A stretch of DNA of 64,000 bases from CAVTPU01 sp963736695 (GTDB lineage: Bacteria; Actinomycetota; Actinomycetes; Mycobacteriales; Micromonosporaceae): assembly GCA_963736695.1 (NCBI GenBank), contig CAVTPU010000004.1, forward strand, positions 496,001 through 560,000. The letters are read 5' to 3'. Position 1 is the stretch's first letter, and each line of letters opens with the position of its first letter. Below are positions 34,029 to 46,353 of the stretch, piece after piece. The translations under genes were made by a program, and so were the position numbers. The notes below the pieces were generated by a model. It searched no databases. It saw only the letters and a program-made list of their open reading frames with translations, and had not been told where the DNA came from.

Positions 34029-35111
34029 TCAACGCTCGTGACGCGCCAACGCGCGCACGCACCCGCGCACCAGACCCGGGCCGCGGTAGATGAACCCCGT
34101 GTAGAGCTGCACCAGGCTCGCACCCGCGTCGACGAGGCGCACCGCGTCGTCGGCCGTCGATGATCCCGCCGACCCCGATGATCGGCAGCCCGCCAGCGGT
34201 CTCGCGGTGCACGAAGGCGACCACCTCGCCGGGCCCGGTCGGCCAGCGGCCGTCCGCTCAGACCCGCCGGCCTGCGCCGCCGGTCGCGACCGTCCGCGGC
34301 GGCCAGCTCCGGCCCGGTCGAGGGTGGTGTTGGTGGCGATCACCCCGGCCACCCCGCGCGCCAGGCAGACCTCCAGCACCTCGGCGATCTGCCGCGTCGG
34401 TCAGATCCGGCGCGATCTTGACCAGACAGCGGCTTCTCCGGCCGCCCGGCGGCCAGTGACCGCACGTGGCCGCGCAGCGCGCCGACGAGCACGTCGAGGC
34501 GCTCCCGGTCCTGCAGACCCCGCAGCCCCGGCGTGTTGGGCGAGCTGACGTTGACCGCGAAGTAGTCGCCGTGCTCGTAGCAGCGCGCCGCAGCGACGCC
34601 AGCGTAGTCGTCGACCGCCTCGCTCGAGCGGCGTGACCTTGGACTTGCCGAGGCTCACCCCGATCGGCACCCCGCGCGCCACCCAGGGCCGATCGGCGCT
34701 CAGCCGCAGCGCCAGCGCCCGCGCGCCCGCGTTGTTGAAGCCCATCCGGTTGATGACCGCCTCGGAGCGCGGCAGCCGGAACAGCCGGGGCCGGTCGTTG
34801 CCGGGCTGCGGCGTGCCAGGTGACCGTGCCGACCTCGACGAACCCGAACCCGAGCGCCGGCCACGCCCGACAGCGCGACGCCGTCCTTGTCCATCCCGGC
34901 CGCCAGTCCGACCGGGTTGGGGAAGCGCAGCCCGAACACCTCCACCGGCGTGCCGGCGCCGCCGAGGCGGGCCACCGCGGCGAGTGCCGAGAGCGGCGCC
35001 GGATGGTCGGACAACGCACCGAGCCGACGCAGCGTCCACTCGTGCGCCGCCTCGGCGTCGCCGCCGCCGAGCCGGAACAGCACCGGCCGCAGCGAGCCGC
35101 TCGTAGAGCAT
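34029..35111 (-). CDS. pyrD: Dihydroorotate dehydrogenase (class 2), many frame slips
   Basis: Oxidises dihydroorotate with quinone as acceptor. All parts are present but spread over the three frames: MLYERL start at 35111; LFRLGGGDAEAAHEWTLRRL; VFGLRFPNPVGLAAGMDKDG (FMN site); SEAVINRMGFNNAGA; GVSLGKSKVTPLE; LVKIAPDLTDA; GVIATNTTLDRAG; DDAVRLVDAGASLVQLYTGF and the C-terminal GLVRGCVRALARHER, stop 34029. At least five slips occur in 1.1 kb, the highest density in the window. Total length (about 361 codons) is normal, so damage is probably in the data. It starts 2 nt after the carB stop. Confidence 0.88.
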
Positions 35112-35113
35112 GC

Positions 35114-38472
<3,359 letters not shown>

Positions 38473-38479
<7 letters not shown>

Positions 38480-39664
38480 GGTGCGACACTCCCCCGGTCG
38501 GGCCGGCGCCTGCGGTGCATCATCTCGGCGAACCGGTCGAAGAGGTGATCGGCGTCATGCGGTCCGGCGGCCGCCTCCGGGTGGTACTGCACCGTGAAGG
38601 CCGGCACGTCACGACAGCGCAGCCCCTCGACCACCTCGTCGTTGAGGCAGACGTGGCTCACCTCGACGTCACCGAAGTCGGTCTGCGACACGGTGTCCAG
38701 GGGCGCCCGCACCGCGAAACCATGGTTGTGGCAGGTCACCTCGACCCGGCCGGTGACCCGGTCGAGCACCGGCTGGTTCATGCCCCGATGCCCATAGTCG
38801 AGTTTGTAGGTCTCGAAGCCCAGCGCCCGCCCGAGCACCTGGCTGCCGAAACAGATGCCGAACAGCGGAATCGACCGGCGCAGCACCTCGCGGGCCAGCC
38901 CGACCGCGTGGTCGGCCGTGGCCGGGTCCCCCGGCCCGGGCGAGAAGAAGACCGCGTCCGGCCCGACGGCCAGCAGTTCGTCCATCGTCGAGGTCGCGGG
39001 AAGCACGTGCACCCGCACCCCGCGCGCCGCGAGCCGTCGTGCCACATTGCGTTTGATGCCCAGATCGAGGGCGGCCACGGTGAAGCGATGCTCACCGCGT
39101 TCGTCCACTGTGTATGGTCGGGGCGTGCTCACCTCGGCGGAGAGGTCGGCGCCGAGCATCCGCGGCGACGCGAGGACCCGTTGAAGCAACCGCGCAGGAT
39201 CTCGCTCCACACTCGACACTCCCACGCGCATCGCGCCACGCGAACGCAGATGCCGGGTCAACGCCCGAGTGTCGATGCCGCAGACGCCGACCACTCCCTC
39301 GGTCGCGAGCCGGTCCTCCAACGCGCCGACGGCCCGCCAGCTTGACGCGGCGCGGGCCGGGTCGCGCACCACATAGCCGGCGACCCAGATCCGCGCCGAC
39401 TCGTCGTCGTCGTCGTTGACACCGGTGTTGCCGATATGCGGCGCGGTCTGCACCACGACCTGCCGGTGATAGGACGGGATCGGTGAGCGTCTCCTGATAT
39501 CCGGTCATGCCGGTCGTGAAGACCGCCTCGCCGAAGACCTCACCGACGCTGCCGAACGCCTCGCCGTGAAAGGTGCGCCCGTCCTCGAGCACGAGAATCG
39601 CCGCGGTGCGCGCGCCGACCCCGCTCACGAGCCGCCGAACGCCCGGAGAACCCGTCGTGGTCAT
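38473..39664 (-). CDS. carA: Carbamoyl-phosphate synthase small subunit, two frame slips
   Basis: The glutaminase subunit. N-domain: AILVLEDGRTFHGEAFGSVG and MTGYQETLTDPSYHRQVVVQ (the latter after removing one extra C at about 39485), GVCGIDTRALTRHLRSRGAM. C-domain class-I amidotransferase: FSPGPGDPATAD, the nucleophile Cys in PLFGICFGSQVLGRALG, and HPEAAAGPHDADHLFDRFAE. A second slip near 38512 hides the stop; correcting it gives HHA then TAA at 38473-38475, overlapping carB by 7 nt. The ATG at 39664 overlaps the pyrC stop by 4 nt. Confidence 0.93.
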
Positions 39665-40995
39665 GGACACACCACCCCGTCGAGCACCGTCGGCCGCCCA
39701 CGCAGGAACGTCGCGACCACCCGCGTGGGCAACCGCATGCCCGCGAATGGCGTGTTGCTGCTGCGGCTGGCCAACTCGGCCGGATCGGGCGTCCACCAGG
39801 CCTGCGGGTCGACGAGGGTGATGTTGGCCGGGGCTCCGACGATCAGGTCACGGCCGTGCCCGGTCAACCCCGCGATCCGAGCCGGGGTACGGGACATCCG
39901 CTGCGCGACCCCAGCCCAGCCCAGTTCATCGAGCACCGTCGCGGCCACCACCGACAGTGCCGTCTGCAACCCCAGCATGCCGGGGCGGGCGTAGGCCCAC
40001 TCACACTCCTTGTCCTGCAAGGCGTGTGGGGCGTGGTCGGTCGCGACCGCGTCGATGACCCCCTCGATGAGCGCGGCCCGCAGCGCGGCGACGTCGGAGT
40101 CGGCGCGCAACGGCGGATTCACCTTGAAGATCGGGTCATAGGTCGCGGCGAGTTCGTCGGTGAGCAGCAGGTGGTGCGGCGTCACCTCGGCGGTGATCAG
40201 CGACGGCCGGCCCGCCTCGTGGGCGCGGCGTCGGGCCCACCGGAGAATCTCCACGCTGCCTGCGGTGGAGACGTGGCACACGTGCAGGCGCGCGCCGACG
40301 TGCTCGGCGAGCAGCACGTCGCGGGCGATGATCGCCTCTTCGGCGACGGCCGGCCAGCCGACCATTCCCAGGCGGGCCGAGTGCACCCCCTCGTGCATCT
40401 GCGCGCCGTGCGCGGGATCGCCTGACTGGGTGAGCCGGGGCTCCTCCGCGTGTTGGGCGATCACCCCGTCGAAGGCTTTGACGTATTCCAGGCCTCGGCG
40501 CATGAGCCGTGGGTCGGCGACGCAGAACCCGTCGTCGGAGAAGATGCGCACCCGGGCGGCCGAGTCGGCCATCGCGCCCAGTTCGGCGAGTTGCTCGCCG
40601 AGCAGGCCGACCGTGACGGCGCCGATGGGTTGCACGTCGACGAGGCCGGCCTCCCGGCCCAGCCGCCACACCTGTTCGACGACACCGGCGGTGTCGGCGA
40701 CCGGTGAGGTGTTCGCCATCGCGCAGACCGCGGTGTAGCCGCCGAGCGCGGCGGCCCGGGAACCGGAGGCGACGGTCTCGGCGTCCTCCCGGCCCGGCTC
40801 GCGCAGGTGGGTGTGCAGGTCGACGAGGCCGGGCAACGCGACCAGTCCCGCGGCGTCGAGCACCTCGGCGCCCGGCACGCTCAGCCCGACCCCCATCTCG
40901 GCGATGACTCCGTCGCGCAGCAGAAGGTCGCACGGTTGCCCGCCCACGACACTCGCCCCGCGGATCACATATGCGGGCGTGTGTGCCGCGGTCAC
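39661..40995 (-). CDS. pyrC: Dihydroorotase, class I
   Basis: Cyclises carbamoyl aspartate. The 444-residue amidohydrolase has the metal site DLHTHLREPGREDAETVASG, later His ligands in VIAQHAEEP and ARLHVCHVSTAGSVEILRWA, EVTPHHLLLTDE, and the catalytic Asp in VATDHAPHALQDKECEWA. It overlaps pyrB and carA by 4 nt on each side (ATGA in both). Intact, unlike its downstream neighbours. Confidence 0.96.
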   Translation of the reverse strand: MTAAHTPAYVIRGASVVGGQPCDLLLRDGVIAEMGVGLSVPGAEVLDAAGLVALPGLVDLHTHLREPGREDAETVASGSRAAALGGYTAVCAMANTSPVADTAGVVEQVWRLGREAGLVDVQPIGAVTVGLLGEQLAELGAMADSAARVRIFSDDGFCVADPRLMRRGLEYVKAFDGVIAQHAEEPRLTQSGDPAHGAQMHEGVHSARLGMVGWPAVAEEAIIARDVLLAEHVGARLHVCHVSTAGSVEILRWARRRAHEAGRPSLITAEVTPHHLLLTDELAATYDPIFKVNPPLRADSDVAALRAALIEGVIDAVATDHAPHALQDKECEWAYARPGMLGLQTALSVVAATVLDELGWAGVAQRMSRTPARIAGLTGHGRDLIVGAPANITLVDPQAWWTPDPAELASRSSNTPFAGMRLPTRVVATFLRGRPTVLDGVVCP

Positions 40996-42011
40996 TGGGA
41001 CCCTCCCAACATCAGATAGAGCACGGCCATCCGCACGCTGACCCCGTTGGCGACCTGTTCGACGATTGTCGAGCGGCTGGAGTCGGCGACCTCCGGAGTG
41101 ATCTCCATTCCCCGGTTCATCGGGCCGGGGTGCATGACGATCGCGTGTGACGGCAACGCCTTGAGCCGGTCACCGTCGAGTCCATAACGTCGGGCGTATT
41201 CGCGCTCGGACGGGAAGAACGCCTCGACCATCCGCTCCCTCTGCACCCGCAGCATCATGACGACGTCGGCGTCGGGCAGGGCGTCGTCGAGGTCATAGCC
41301 GACACGCGCCGGCCACGCGCCCACCCCCACCGGCAGCAGCGTCGGTGGGGCGACGAGGGTGACGTGTGCGCCCAACGTGTGCAGCAACGCCACGTTGGAC
41401 CGCACCACCCGGCTGTGCAGCACGTCGCCGACGATAAGCACCCGCAGACCGTCGATGCGGCCGTGTCGATGCCGCATGGTGTAGGCGTCGAGCAGCGCCT
41501 GGGTCGGATGCTCATGGGTGCCGTCACCGGCGTTGATCACAGTGCCGTCGATCCACTGCGCAAGCCGGTGCGGCGCGCCGGACGCGGAGTGGCGGATCAC
41601 CACCGCGTCGGCGCCCATCGCCTGCAGGGTCAGGGCGGTGTCCTTGAGGCTCTCCCCCTTGGAGACACTCGACCCCTTCGCCGAGAAGTTGATCACGTCG
41701 GCGCTCAGCCGCTTCGCCGCCGCCTCGAACGAGATGCGGGTGCGGGTGGAGTCCTCATAGAAGAGGTTGACCACCGTGCGGCCGCGCAGCGTCGGCAGTT
41801 TCTTCACCTCGCGACCGGCGGTGGCGGCCATCGCGGACGCGGTGTCAAGCACCGCCGTCGCGGCGGCTCGATCGAGGTCGGCGCAGGAGAGCAGGTGACG
41901 GATGCCGAGACCGGTCGGTTCGCCGCGTGCCGGGGAGCGGTCCCGTTCGGGGTGGGTGACCGACGCGGGCCGGGGTGACGAGCCGACCACGGCCGGCGTA
42001 CGGGCGCTCAT
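40992..42011 (-). CDS. pyrB: Aspartate carbamoyltransferase catalytic subunit
   Basis: Condenses carbamoyl phosphate with Asp. The 339 residues include about 30 extra N-terminal residues (MSARTPAVVGSSPRPASV), then GIRHLLSCADLDRAA, the carbamoyl-phosphate motif FYEDSTRTRISFEAAAKRL, the KGES loop, GTHEHPTQALLDAYTMRH and HAIVMHPGPMNRGMEI. The ATG overlaps the pyrR stop by 4 nt; an internal start near the LGIRHLL segment would give the more usual length. No pyrI regulatory subunit is present. Intact. Confidence 0.95.
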   Translation of the reverse strand: MSARTPAVVGSSPRPASVTHPERDRSPARGEPTGLGIRHLLSCADLDRAAATAVLDTASAMAATAGREVKKLPTLRGRTVVNLFYEDSTRTRISFEAAAKRLSADVINFSAKGSSVSKGESLKDTALTLQAMGADAVVIRHSASGAPHRLAQWIDGTVINAGDGTHEHPTQALLDAYTMRHRHGRIDGLRVLIVGDVLHSRVVRSNVALLHTLGAHVTLVAPPTLLPVGVGAWPARVGYDLDDALPDADVVMMLRVQRERMVEAFFPSEREYARRYGLDGDRLKALPSHAIVMHPGPMNRGMEITPEVADSSRSTIVEQVANGVSVRMAVLYLMLGGSQ

Positions 42012-42652
42012 GCCGGCACCCCCGCGGTCAGGCGCACCTCGTCGAGGCCGTCGACCTCGGTGAGCAACACCAACACCTGTTCGTCGAGCGCGGTGGGGAT
42101 GTTCTTGCCCACATAGTCGGCCCGGATCGGCAGCCGTCGGTGGCCGCGATCGACGAGCACCGCGAGCTGCACCGAGCGCGGCCGGCCGAGATCGACGAGG
42201 GCGTCAAGAGCGGCCCGAATCGTACGCCCGGAGAAGAGCACGTCATCGACGAGGATCACGCCGCGCCCGTCGATGCCGCCCGCCGGCACGTCGGTCGGGC
42301 CCACCGTGCGGGCGCCCCGCAGGCGCAGATCGTCGCGATAGAGGGTGACGTCGAGGGTGCCGACCGGCACCCGCACCCCCTCGAAGGCGTCGATGCGGCG
42401 GGCGAGTCGATGTGCCAGTGGCACTCCCCTGGTCGGGATTCCGAGCAGGATGGTGTCGCGGGCGCCTTCGGTCTTCTCCAGAATCTGATGGGCGATCCGA
42501 TCGGTGATGCGGGCCAGGTCGGCTGCCGATGCGATCGTCTTCACGGACGCGTGCGCACCTGGGGGGTTGTCGCCGCCGTCACGGTGCTGATCATGCGAAA
42601 TGGGCTGGTCGTCGCTGGTTGTCGCCGACTGGGCGGTGCTGTGGTGCGCCAA
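42008..42652 (-). CDS. pyrR: Bifunctional pyrimidine operon regulator / uracil phosphoribosyltransferase
   Basis: Binds pyr mRNA in response to UMP and has UPRTase activity. The product has a roughly 40-residue polar N-terminal extension, then the PRTase fold: TILLGIPTRGVPLAHRLARR, LDVTLYRDDLRLRG, the PRPP loop GVILVDDVLFSGRTIRAALD and GHRRLPIRADYVGKNIPT. A TTG at 42652 is chosen because AAGGAGG (42659-42665) lies 6 nt upstream; a GTG eight codons earlier would overlap that site. It is the first gene of the pyr operon and overlaps pyrB by 4 nt. Confidence 0.95.
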   Translation of the reverse strand: MAHHSTAQSATTSDDQPISHDQHRDGGDNPPGAHASVKTIASAADLARITDRIAHQILEKTEGARDTILLGIPTRGVPLAHRLARRIDAFEGVRVPVGTLDVTLYRDDLRLRGARTVGPTDVPAGGIDGRGVILVDDVLFSGRTIRAALDALVDLGRPRSVQLAVLVDRGHRRLPIRADYVGKNIPTALDEQVLVLLTEVDGLDEVRLTAGVPA

Positions 42653-42666
42653 GGCGGACCTCCTTC

Positions 42667-42684
42667 CCCGCCTCACGGGACGGG
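42667..42684 (-). promoter_or_regulatory. Candidate PyrR-binding loop overlapping the pyrR translation start region
   Basis: On the mRNA strand the sequence CCCGUCCCGUGAGGCGGG forms a CCCG/CGGG stem around a loop matching the PyrR recognition consensus (ARUCCNGNGAGGYU) at all core positions; only the outermost pair differs and stays complementary. It ends 1 nt before the AAGGAGG ribosome binding site of pyrR, so bound PyrR should block ribosome access. No terminator/antiterminator pair is visible in the leader, which favours translational repression as known for mycobacterial PyrR. Confidence 0.75.
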
Positions 42685-42840
42685 CCTTAAAGGACGTCGG
42701 TTAACAGATCACAGACTAACAAGTTGAGGAGCGGAAATGGCCCGGGAGGGGGGTCAACACTTGACCACGTGAGCTGAGCCACGTACCGTCACGCTCCGTA
42801 ATGATCGCTGGGCAACCCAACTGTCTCTGGGGAGTACCTG

Positions 42841-43338
42841 ATGGCTTCTGACTACGCCAAGTCGCTCGGCGCCCGCCTGCGCGCCATTCGCCAGCAGCAG
42901 GGCCTGTCACTGCAAGGCGTGGAGGAGAAGTCGGCGGGACGCTGGAAGGCTGTCGTCGTCGGCTCCTACGAACGTGGCGACCGGGCGGTCACCGTCTCCC
43001 GGCTCGCCGAACTCGCGGACTTCTATCGAGTGCCGGTGGCGGAACTGCTGCCGGAGTCGGGCCCGACCCGGTCGGACTCGGCTGGCAAGATCGTCCTCGA
43101 TCTCGCCAAGCTCTATGACAACACCGGCGACGGCGAGACCGATCTCGGTTACGTCGCCAAATACGCCCGGGCGATTCAACAGGCCCGGGGTGACTACAAC
43201 GGCCGGGTGCTGTCGATCCGGGCCGACGACCTGCGCGCCCTGGCCATCGCCTACGACGACTCGCCCAGCGGGCTCGTGGAGCGGCTCAACGCGGCCGGGG
43301 TTCTCGTCGACGACCCGCGGGCGTTCTTCAACTCCTGA
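42841..43338 (+). CDS. bldD: Developmental master regulator BldD
   Basis: The 165-residue regulator represses sporulation genes during growth. The N-terminal XRE-type helix-turn-helix spans residues 5-70 (YAKSLGARLRAIRQQQGLSL, VVGSYERGDRAVTVSRLAEL). The C-terminal domain carries the c-di-GMP motif RGD-x8-RxxD as RGDYNGRVLSIRADD, so ligand-driven dimerisation on DNA should be preserved. Start ATG 42841 follows GGGGAG about 6 nt upstream. It is divergent from pyrR and convergent with nusB. A candidate source of c-di-GMP, the REC-GGDEF protein, lies at 17.3 kb. Confidence 0.96.
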   Translation: MASDYAKSLGARLRAIRQQQGLSLQGVEEKSAGRWKAVVVGSYERGDRAVTVSRLAELADFYRVPVAELLPESGPTRSDSAGKIVLDLAKLYDNTGDGETDLGYVAKYARAIQQARGDYNGRVLSIRADDLRALAIAYDDSPSGLVERLNAAGVLVDDPRAFFNS

Positions 43339-43380
43339 CGCGCACGTGACGGCGGCCGACGCCTCTCGCACCGTTGTGTG

Positions 43381-43424
43381 ATCGCGCGCTACGCCACCCG
43401 CTAGCGGGTGGCGTAGCGCGCGAT
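43381..43424. terminator. 44-bp perfect palindrome, bidirectional terminator
   Basis: Positions 43381-43402 are the exact reverse complement of 43403-43424, with no loop bases (ATCGCGCGCTACGCCACC at the left start). It lies 43 bp after bldD and contains the last seven or so codons of nusB and its TAG stop at the centre. It can end both converging transcripts. There is no U-tract, as is common in actinobacteria. Confidence 0.85.
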
Positions 43425-43886
43425 GCGGTCGAGCAGACCGTTGACGAAGCGCGGCGAATCGTCGGTCGACAGTTCCTCGGCGAGCGCGACCGCCTCGCTG
43501 ATCGCGACCGCGTCGTCGACCTCGCCGCCATGGACGAGCTCGAAGACGGCGATCCGGCAGAGGTTCCGGTCGACCACCGGCATGCGATCCAGCGTCCACC
43601 CCTCGGCATAGCTGGCGATCAGCTCGTCGATGTGCTCGCGATGGGTCGCGACTCCCTCAACGAGAACGACGGTGTAGTCCACATAGTCCGGCCGATCCCG
43701 ACCGAGCCGGATCAGGGTGTCGGCGAGGATCGTCGCGATCGACGCGTCCCGAAGGTCGGCCTGATAGAGCACATCCAACGCCCGTCGGCGAGCCTTGCGC
43801 CGAGCCGGGTTGAATCCGGTGATGGTCGCCGCCGGCGTCGGCCGCGGCCGACGATCGCTCGGACTCGGCCGATCAGGCCCGACCAA
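43401..43886 (-). CDS. nusB: Transcription antitermination/rRNA processing factor NusB, start uncertain
   Basis: A small all-helical RNA-binding factor of the rrn antitermination complex. The conserved parts are ARRKARRRALDVLYQADLRD, YTVVLVEGVATHREHIDELI, WTLDRMPVVDRNLCRIAVFE and AVALAEELSTDDSPRFVNGL followed by LDRIARY. The first helix is clear but no ATG or GTG lies just before it; the nearest canonical in-frame start is a TTG at 43886 overlapping the efp end by 14 nt, which adds about 24 residues of Pro-rich sequence. A lost base near 43820-43850 is an alternative. Follows efp. Confidence 0.9.
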   Translation of the reverse strand: MVGPDRPSPSDRRPRPTPAATITGFNPARRKARRRALDVLYQADLRDASIATILADTLIRLGRDRPDYVDYTVVLVEGVATHREHIDELIASYAEGWTLDRMPVVDRNLCRIAVFELVHGGEVDDAVAISEAVALAEELSTDDSPRFVNGLLDRIARYATR

Positions 43887-44430
43887 GATAACGACCGTCC
43901 CGGGTATCCACCTTGATCTTCTCACCGGTGGAGATGAACAGCGGGACGTTGACAGTCGCCCCGGTCTCGACCGTGGCGGGTTTGGTGCCGCCGGTCGACC
44001 GGTCGCCCTGCAGGCCCGGCTCGGTGTAGGTGATCTCCAACACCACGCTGGTGGCCAACTCGACATAGAGGGGCACGCTCTCGTGGGTGGCGACCAGCGC
44101 CTCGGCCTCGGGCAGCAGATAGTTGGCGGCGTCGCCGACCGTGACAGCCGGCACCGGAATCTGCTCAAAGGACGACAGATCCATGAAGATGTAGTCGTCG
44201 CCATCGGAGTAGAGATACTGCATCGACCGCTTGTCGACGTTGGCGGTCTCGACCTTCGTGCCGGCGTTGAAGGTCCGGTCGACCACCTTGCCGGAGAGGA
44301 CGTTCTTGAGCGTGGTCCGCACGAACGCTCCGCCCTTTCCGGGCTTGACGTGTTGGAACTCCACCACGGCCCAGAGCTCGCCGTCGAGGTTGAGCACCAA
44401 GCCGTTCTTCAGGTCATTCGTGGTGGCCAT
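43873..44430 (-). CDS. efp: Elongation factor P
   Basis: Relieves ribosome stalling at polyproline. The 185 residues form three beta-barrel domains: MATTNDLKNGLVLNLDGELW; the loop HVKPGKGGAFVRTTLKNVLS, whose tip Lys is the usual modification position; DLSSFEQIPVPAVTVGDAAN; and the C-terminal STGGTKPATVETGATVNVPL with ISTGEKIKVDTRDGRYLGRA. ATG 44430 is the family start; the frame is open slightly further upstream. It heads the efp-nusB pair. Confidence 0.96.
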   Translation of the reverse strand: MATTNDLKNGLVLNLDGELWAVVEFQHVKPGKGGAFVRTTLKNVLSGKVVDRTFNAGTKVETANVDKRSMQYLYSDGDDYIFMDLSSFEQIPVPAVTVGDAANYLLPEAEALVATHESVPLYVELATSVVLEITYTEPGLQGDRSTGGTKPATVETGATVNVPLFISTGEKIKVDTRDGRYLGRA

Positions 44431-44669
44431 AGTGAACTTCAACGTCTCTTTCGTGTCGGGACGGGGGAGGCGGGTGATCACGCCTCACACACGAGGCCGC
44501 CCGCCGGCAAACGTCGGAAAGTCTACCCGCCGAGCCGGTTCCGGTCGCGGCCCGGCTCACCCGCCGGTCGTGGCGCCACTGGGGCACTCGCCCGGGCACT
44601 CACCACTCGCCCGCCGCGATCGGCCCGGACCGTCCGACGCGCGAGCGCACAGCGCGCCGGAAGTGACCG

Positions 44670-45617
44670 ATGTGGGTTAGCGTGAACGTCGTGGCTGTGG
44701 ACGACCGACAGGCCCAAGTGGCCGCGTATCTGAGGATGTTGCTCGTGCGGCCCGGCGAGCCGAGAGACCGGTGGCTGCGGCACCAGTCCCCGTGTCGCCC
44801 GGCGGCCGGCCCGGCGGATCTCGATGTCGAGGCGGTCGCCGCGGCGCTCGGATTCGGTTCGACGGCACATCCCCGGCCCCTGGGTGCCCAGCCGCTCGAT
44901 GTCGTGCGCGGGGTGCTGGAGCCGGCGGAGAAGGAGTTTCTGGACCCCGCGACGCTGGACGCCTTCATTGACGCGTTCGGCCTCACCGGCCGCCACGCCG
45001 ATCGGCTGCACGGCCTGCTGCGGGGCACGGACAACGTGCGGGTGATCACCGGAGATGCCCTGCGTGAGCTGCGGCGGACCTCCACCGGCCCGGCGGCCCA
45101 GATCCTCGCTCTGCATGAACTGCACAACCTGGGCCCCGACGGACTCCCCGCAGAACATCAGACTATCCAGGCATTTCGGTCGAATGTTGACGGGCTCACG
45201 ACGTACCCGTTTCGGTTCGACACCGACCAGATCGTCATCGAGGTCGTGCGCGGCGGACGGGTCGGCGATCTTTATCGCGACGACTCGGGCCTCTTCGGCG
45301 TCGACATCGTGCTCGACCGACCGCTCGCCGAGGGTGAGACGGCCCTGTTGCACTACCGCACGACCTTCCTTTATCGCGACACCCCTCCGCCACAGTTCCG
45401 GCGGGGGATTCTCGGCAGCACGCGCGACCTCACCCTGTGGGTGCGGTTCCACCCGGCTCGCCTGCCGGCGTCGGTGTGGTCGGGCCGGTGGGACCGACTC
45501 GACCAGCAGACGATCATGGACCGTCGCCCGATGACGCTCGACGACGAACACTGCGTGCACGTGCGCTATGACGCCGTGCACGACTCCATCGTCGGGTTCT
45601 GCTGGGACTGGTCGTGA
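44670..45617 (+). CDS. Conserved hypothetical protein, not recognised
   Basis: The 315-residue protein has no signal peptide or TM segment. The N-terminal third is helical (DDRQAQVAAYLRMLLVRPGE; LDVEAVAAALGFGSTAHPRP; LDAFIDAFGLTGRHADRLHG). The C-terminal half is beta-rich with many aromatic residues (TTYPFRFDTDQIVIEVVRGG; LLHYRTTFLYRDTPPPQFRR; LTLWVRFHPARLPASVWSGR; HDSIVGFCWDWS). The helical part may be a DNA-binding or regulatory module, but no family is recognised. ATG 44670 has GGAAG about 7 nt upstream; GTGs at 44682 and nearby are alternatives. Divergent from efp; a strong terminator follows immediately. Confidence 0.75.
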   Translation: MWVSVNVVAVDDRQAQVAAYLRMLLVRPGEPRDRWLRHQSPCRPAAGPADLDVEAVAAALGFGSTAHPRPLGAQPLDVVRGVLEPAEKEFLDPATLDAFIDAFGLTGRHADRLHGLLRGTDNVRVITGDALRELRRTSTGPAAQILALHELHNLGPDGLPAEHQTIQAFRSNVDGLTTYPFRFDTDQIVIEVVRGGRVGDLYRDDSGLFGVDIVLDRPLAEGETALLHYRTTFLYRDTPPPQFRRGILGSTRDLTLWVRFHPARLPASVWSGRWDRLDQQTIMDRRPMTLDDEHCVHVRYDAVHDSIVGFCWDWS

Positions 45618-45664
45618 AGTCACCGGCGCCGCCGCTTCGGGAGGCAGCGGCGGCGCCGGTGACT
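45618..45664. terminator. Bidirectional terminator, 19-bp perfect stem
   Basis: AGTCACCGGCGCCGCCGCT (45618-45636) is the exact reverse complement of 45646-45664, with a 9-nt loop. It starts directly after the TGA of the hypothetical gene and lies 48 bp from the stop of the converging membrane-protein gene. Confidence 0.88.
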
Positions 45665-45711
45665 GTTGATGTGACGCGCTGGCGGGTGGGCCGGTTCCCG
45701 CCTTGTGATGA

Positions 45712-46353
45712 TCAGTTCGGCTGATCCGACTCGTCCTCACGTCGGACCGCCGCGAACGGCACGGTCTTCGGTGTGGTGAAGGCGTGCACCAGACCGGCGG
45801 CGGAGAGCAGAGCCAGCAGCGCGGCGGCGAAATAGGCGGCTGTGGCGCCCTGGTCGGCTTTGCGCCCGAACTCGCTGAAGCCATATGAGGTGAGCAGCAG
45901 GCCGCGCAGCGTCTCGCCCTTGAACAACGTCTCCCGCTGGGCGGTCACCGCCGCCAGCTGGTCACGCAGGTCGGACAAGGCCGGATCATTGCTCTTCTCG
46001 GCGGCGGCGACCTTGGCGCGCAGCTCGGACTGGGGAACGCCGATCTCGGCATAGGTCTGACCGTTCGCGGTCGACTTCAGATGCAGCCCGATGAACTCGT
46101 TCGCATAGCACTCCGCCTGCTTGCCGGTGGTGAGCGCGAGCCCCGCGTTGTCGACGAGGCACGTGGCCTGACGCTCCTCCGCGGTAAGCGTGTCGGCGGT
46201 CTTGAAGGTAATGTTCTGCTCGCTGAGCTGGGTCGTGACATAGTCGTTGGCGAAGGTCGAGTTGCTCGTCAGCACCAAGCCGATCGAGAGCAGGACGACG
46301 GCCATGAGCATTCCGCCAACACTAAAAAGGATGTCCAGAGTTCTGCGCTTCAT
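45712..46353 (-). CDS. Two-TM membrane protein of unknown function
   Basis: The 213-residue protein has TM1 at about residues 10-30 (FSVGGMLMAVVLLSIGLVLT), an extracytoplasmic middle domain with two Cys (ATCLVDNAGLAL, QAECYANEFIGLHL) that could form a disulfide, a short charged helical stretch (SELRAKVAAAEKSNDPALSD), TM2 at about 175-195 (AAYFAAALLALLSAAGLVHA) and an acidic tail. ATG 46353 has GGAGG 6 nt upstream. No family named. Divergent from DUF4193. Confidence 0.8.
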   Translation of the reverse strand: MKRRTLDILFSVGGMLMAVVLLSIGLVLTSNSTFANDYVTTQLSEQNITFKTADTLTAEERQATCLVDNAGLALTTGKQAECYANEFIGLHLKSTANGQTYAEIGVPQSELRAKVAAAEKSNDPALSDLRDQLAAVTAQRETLFKGETLRGLLLTSYGFSEFGRKADQGATAAYFAAALLALLSAAGLVHAFTTPKTVPFAAVRREDESDQPN

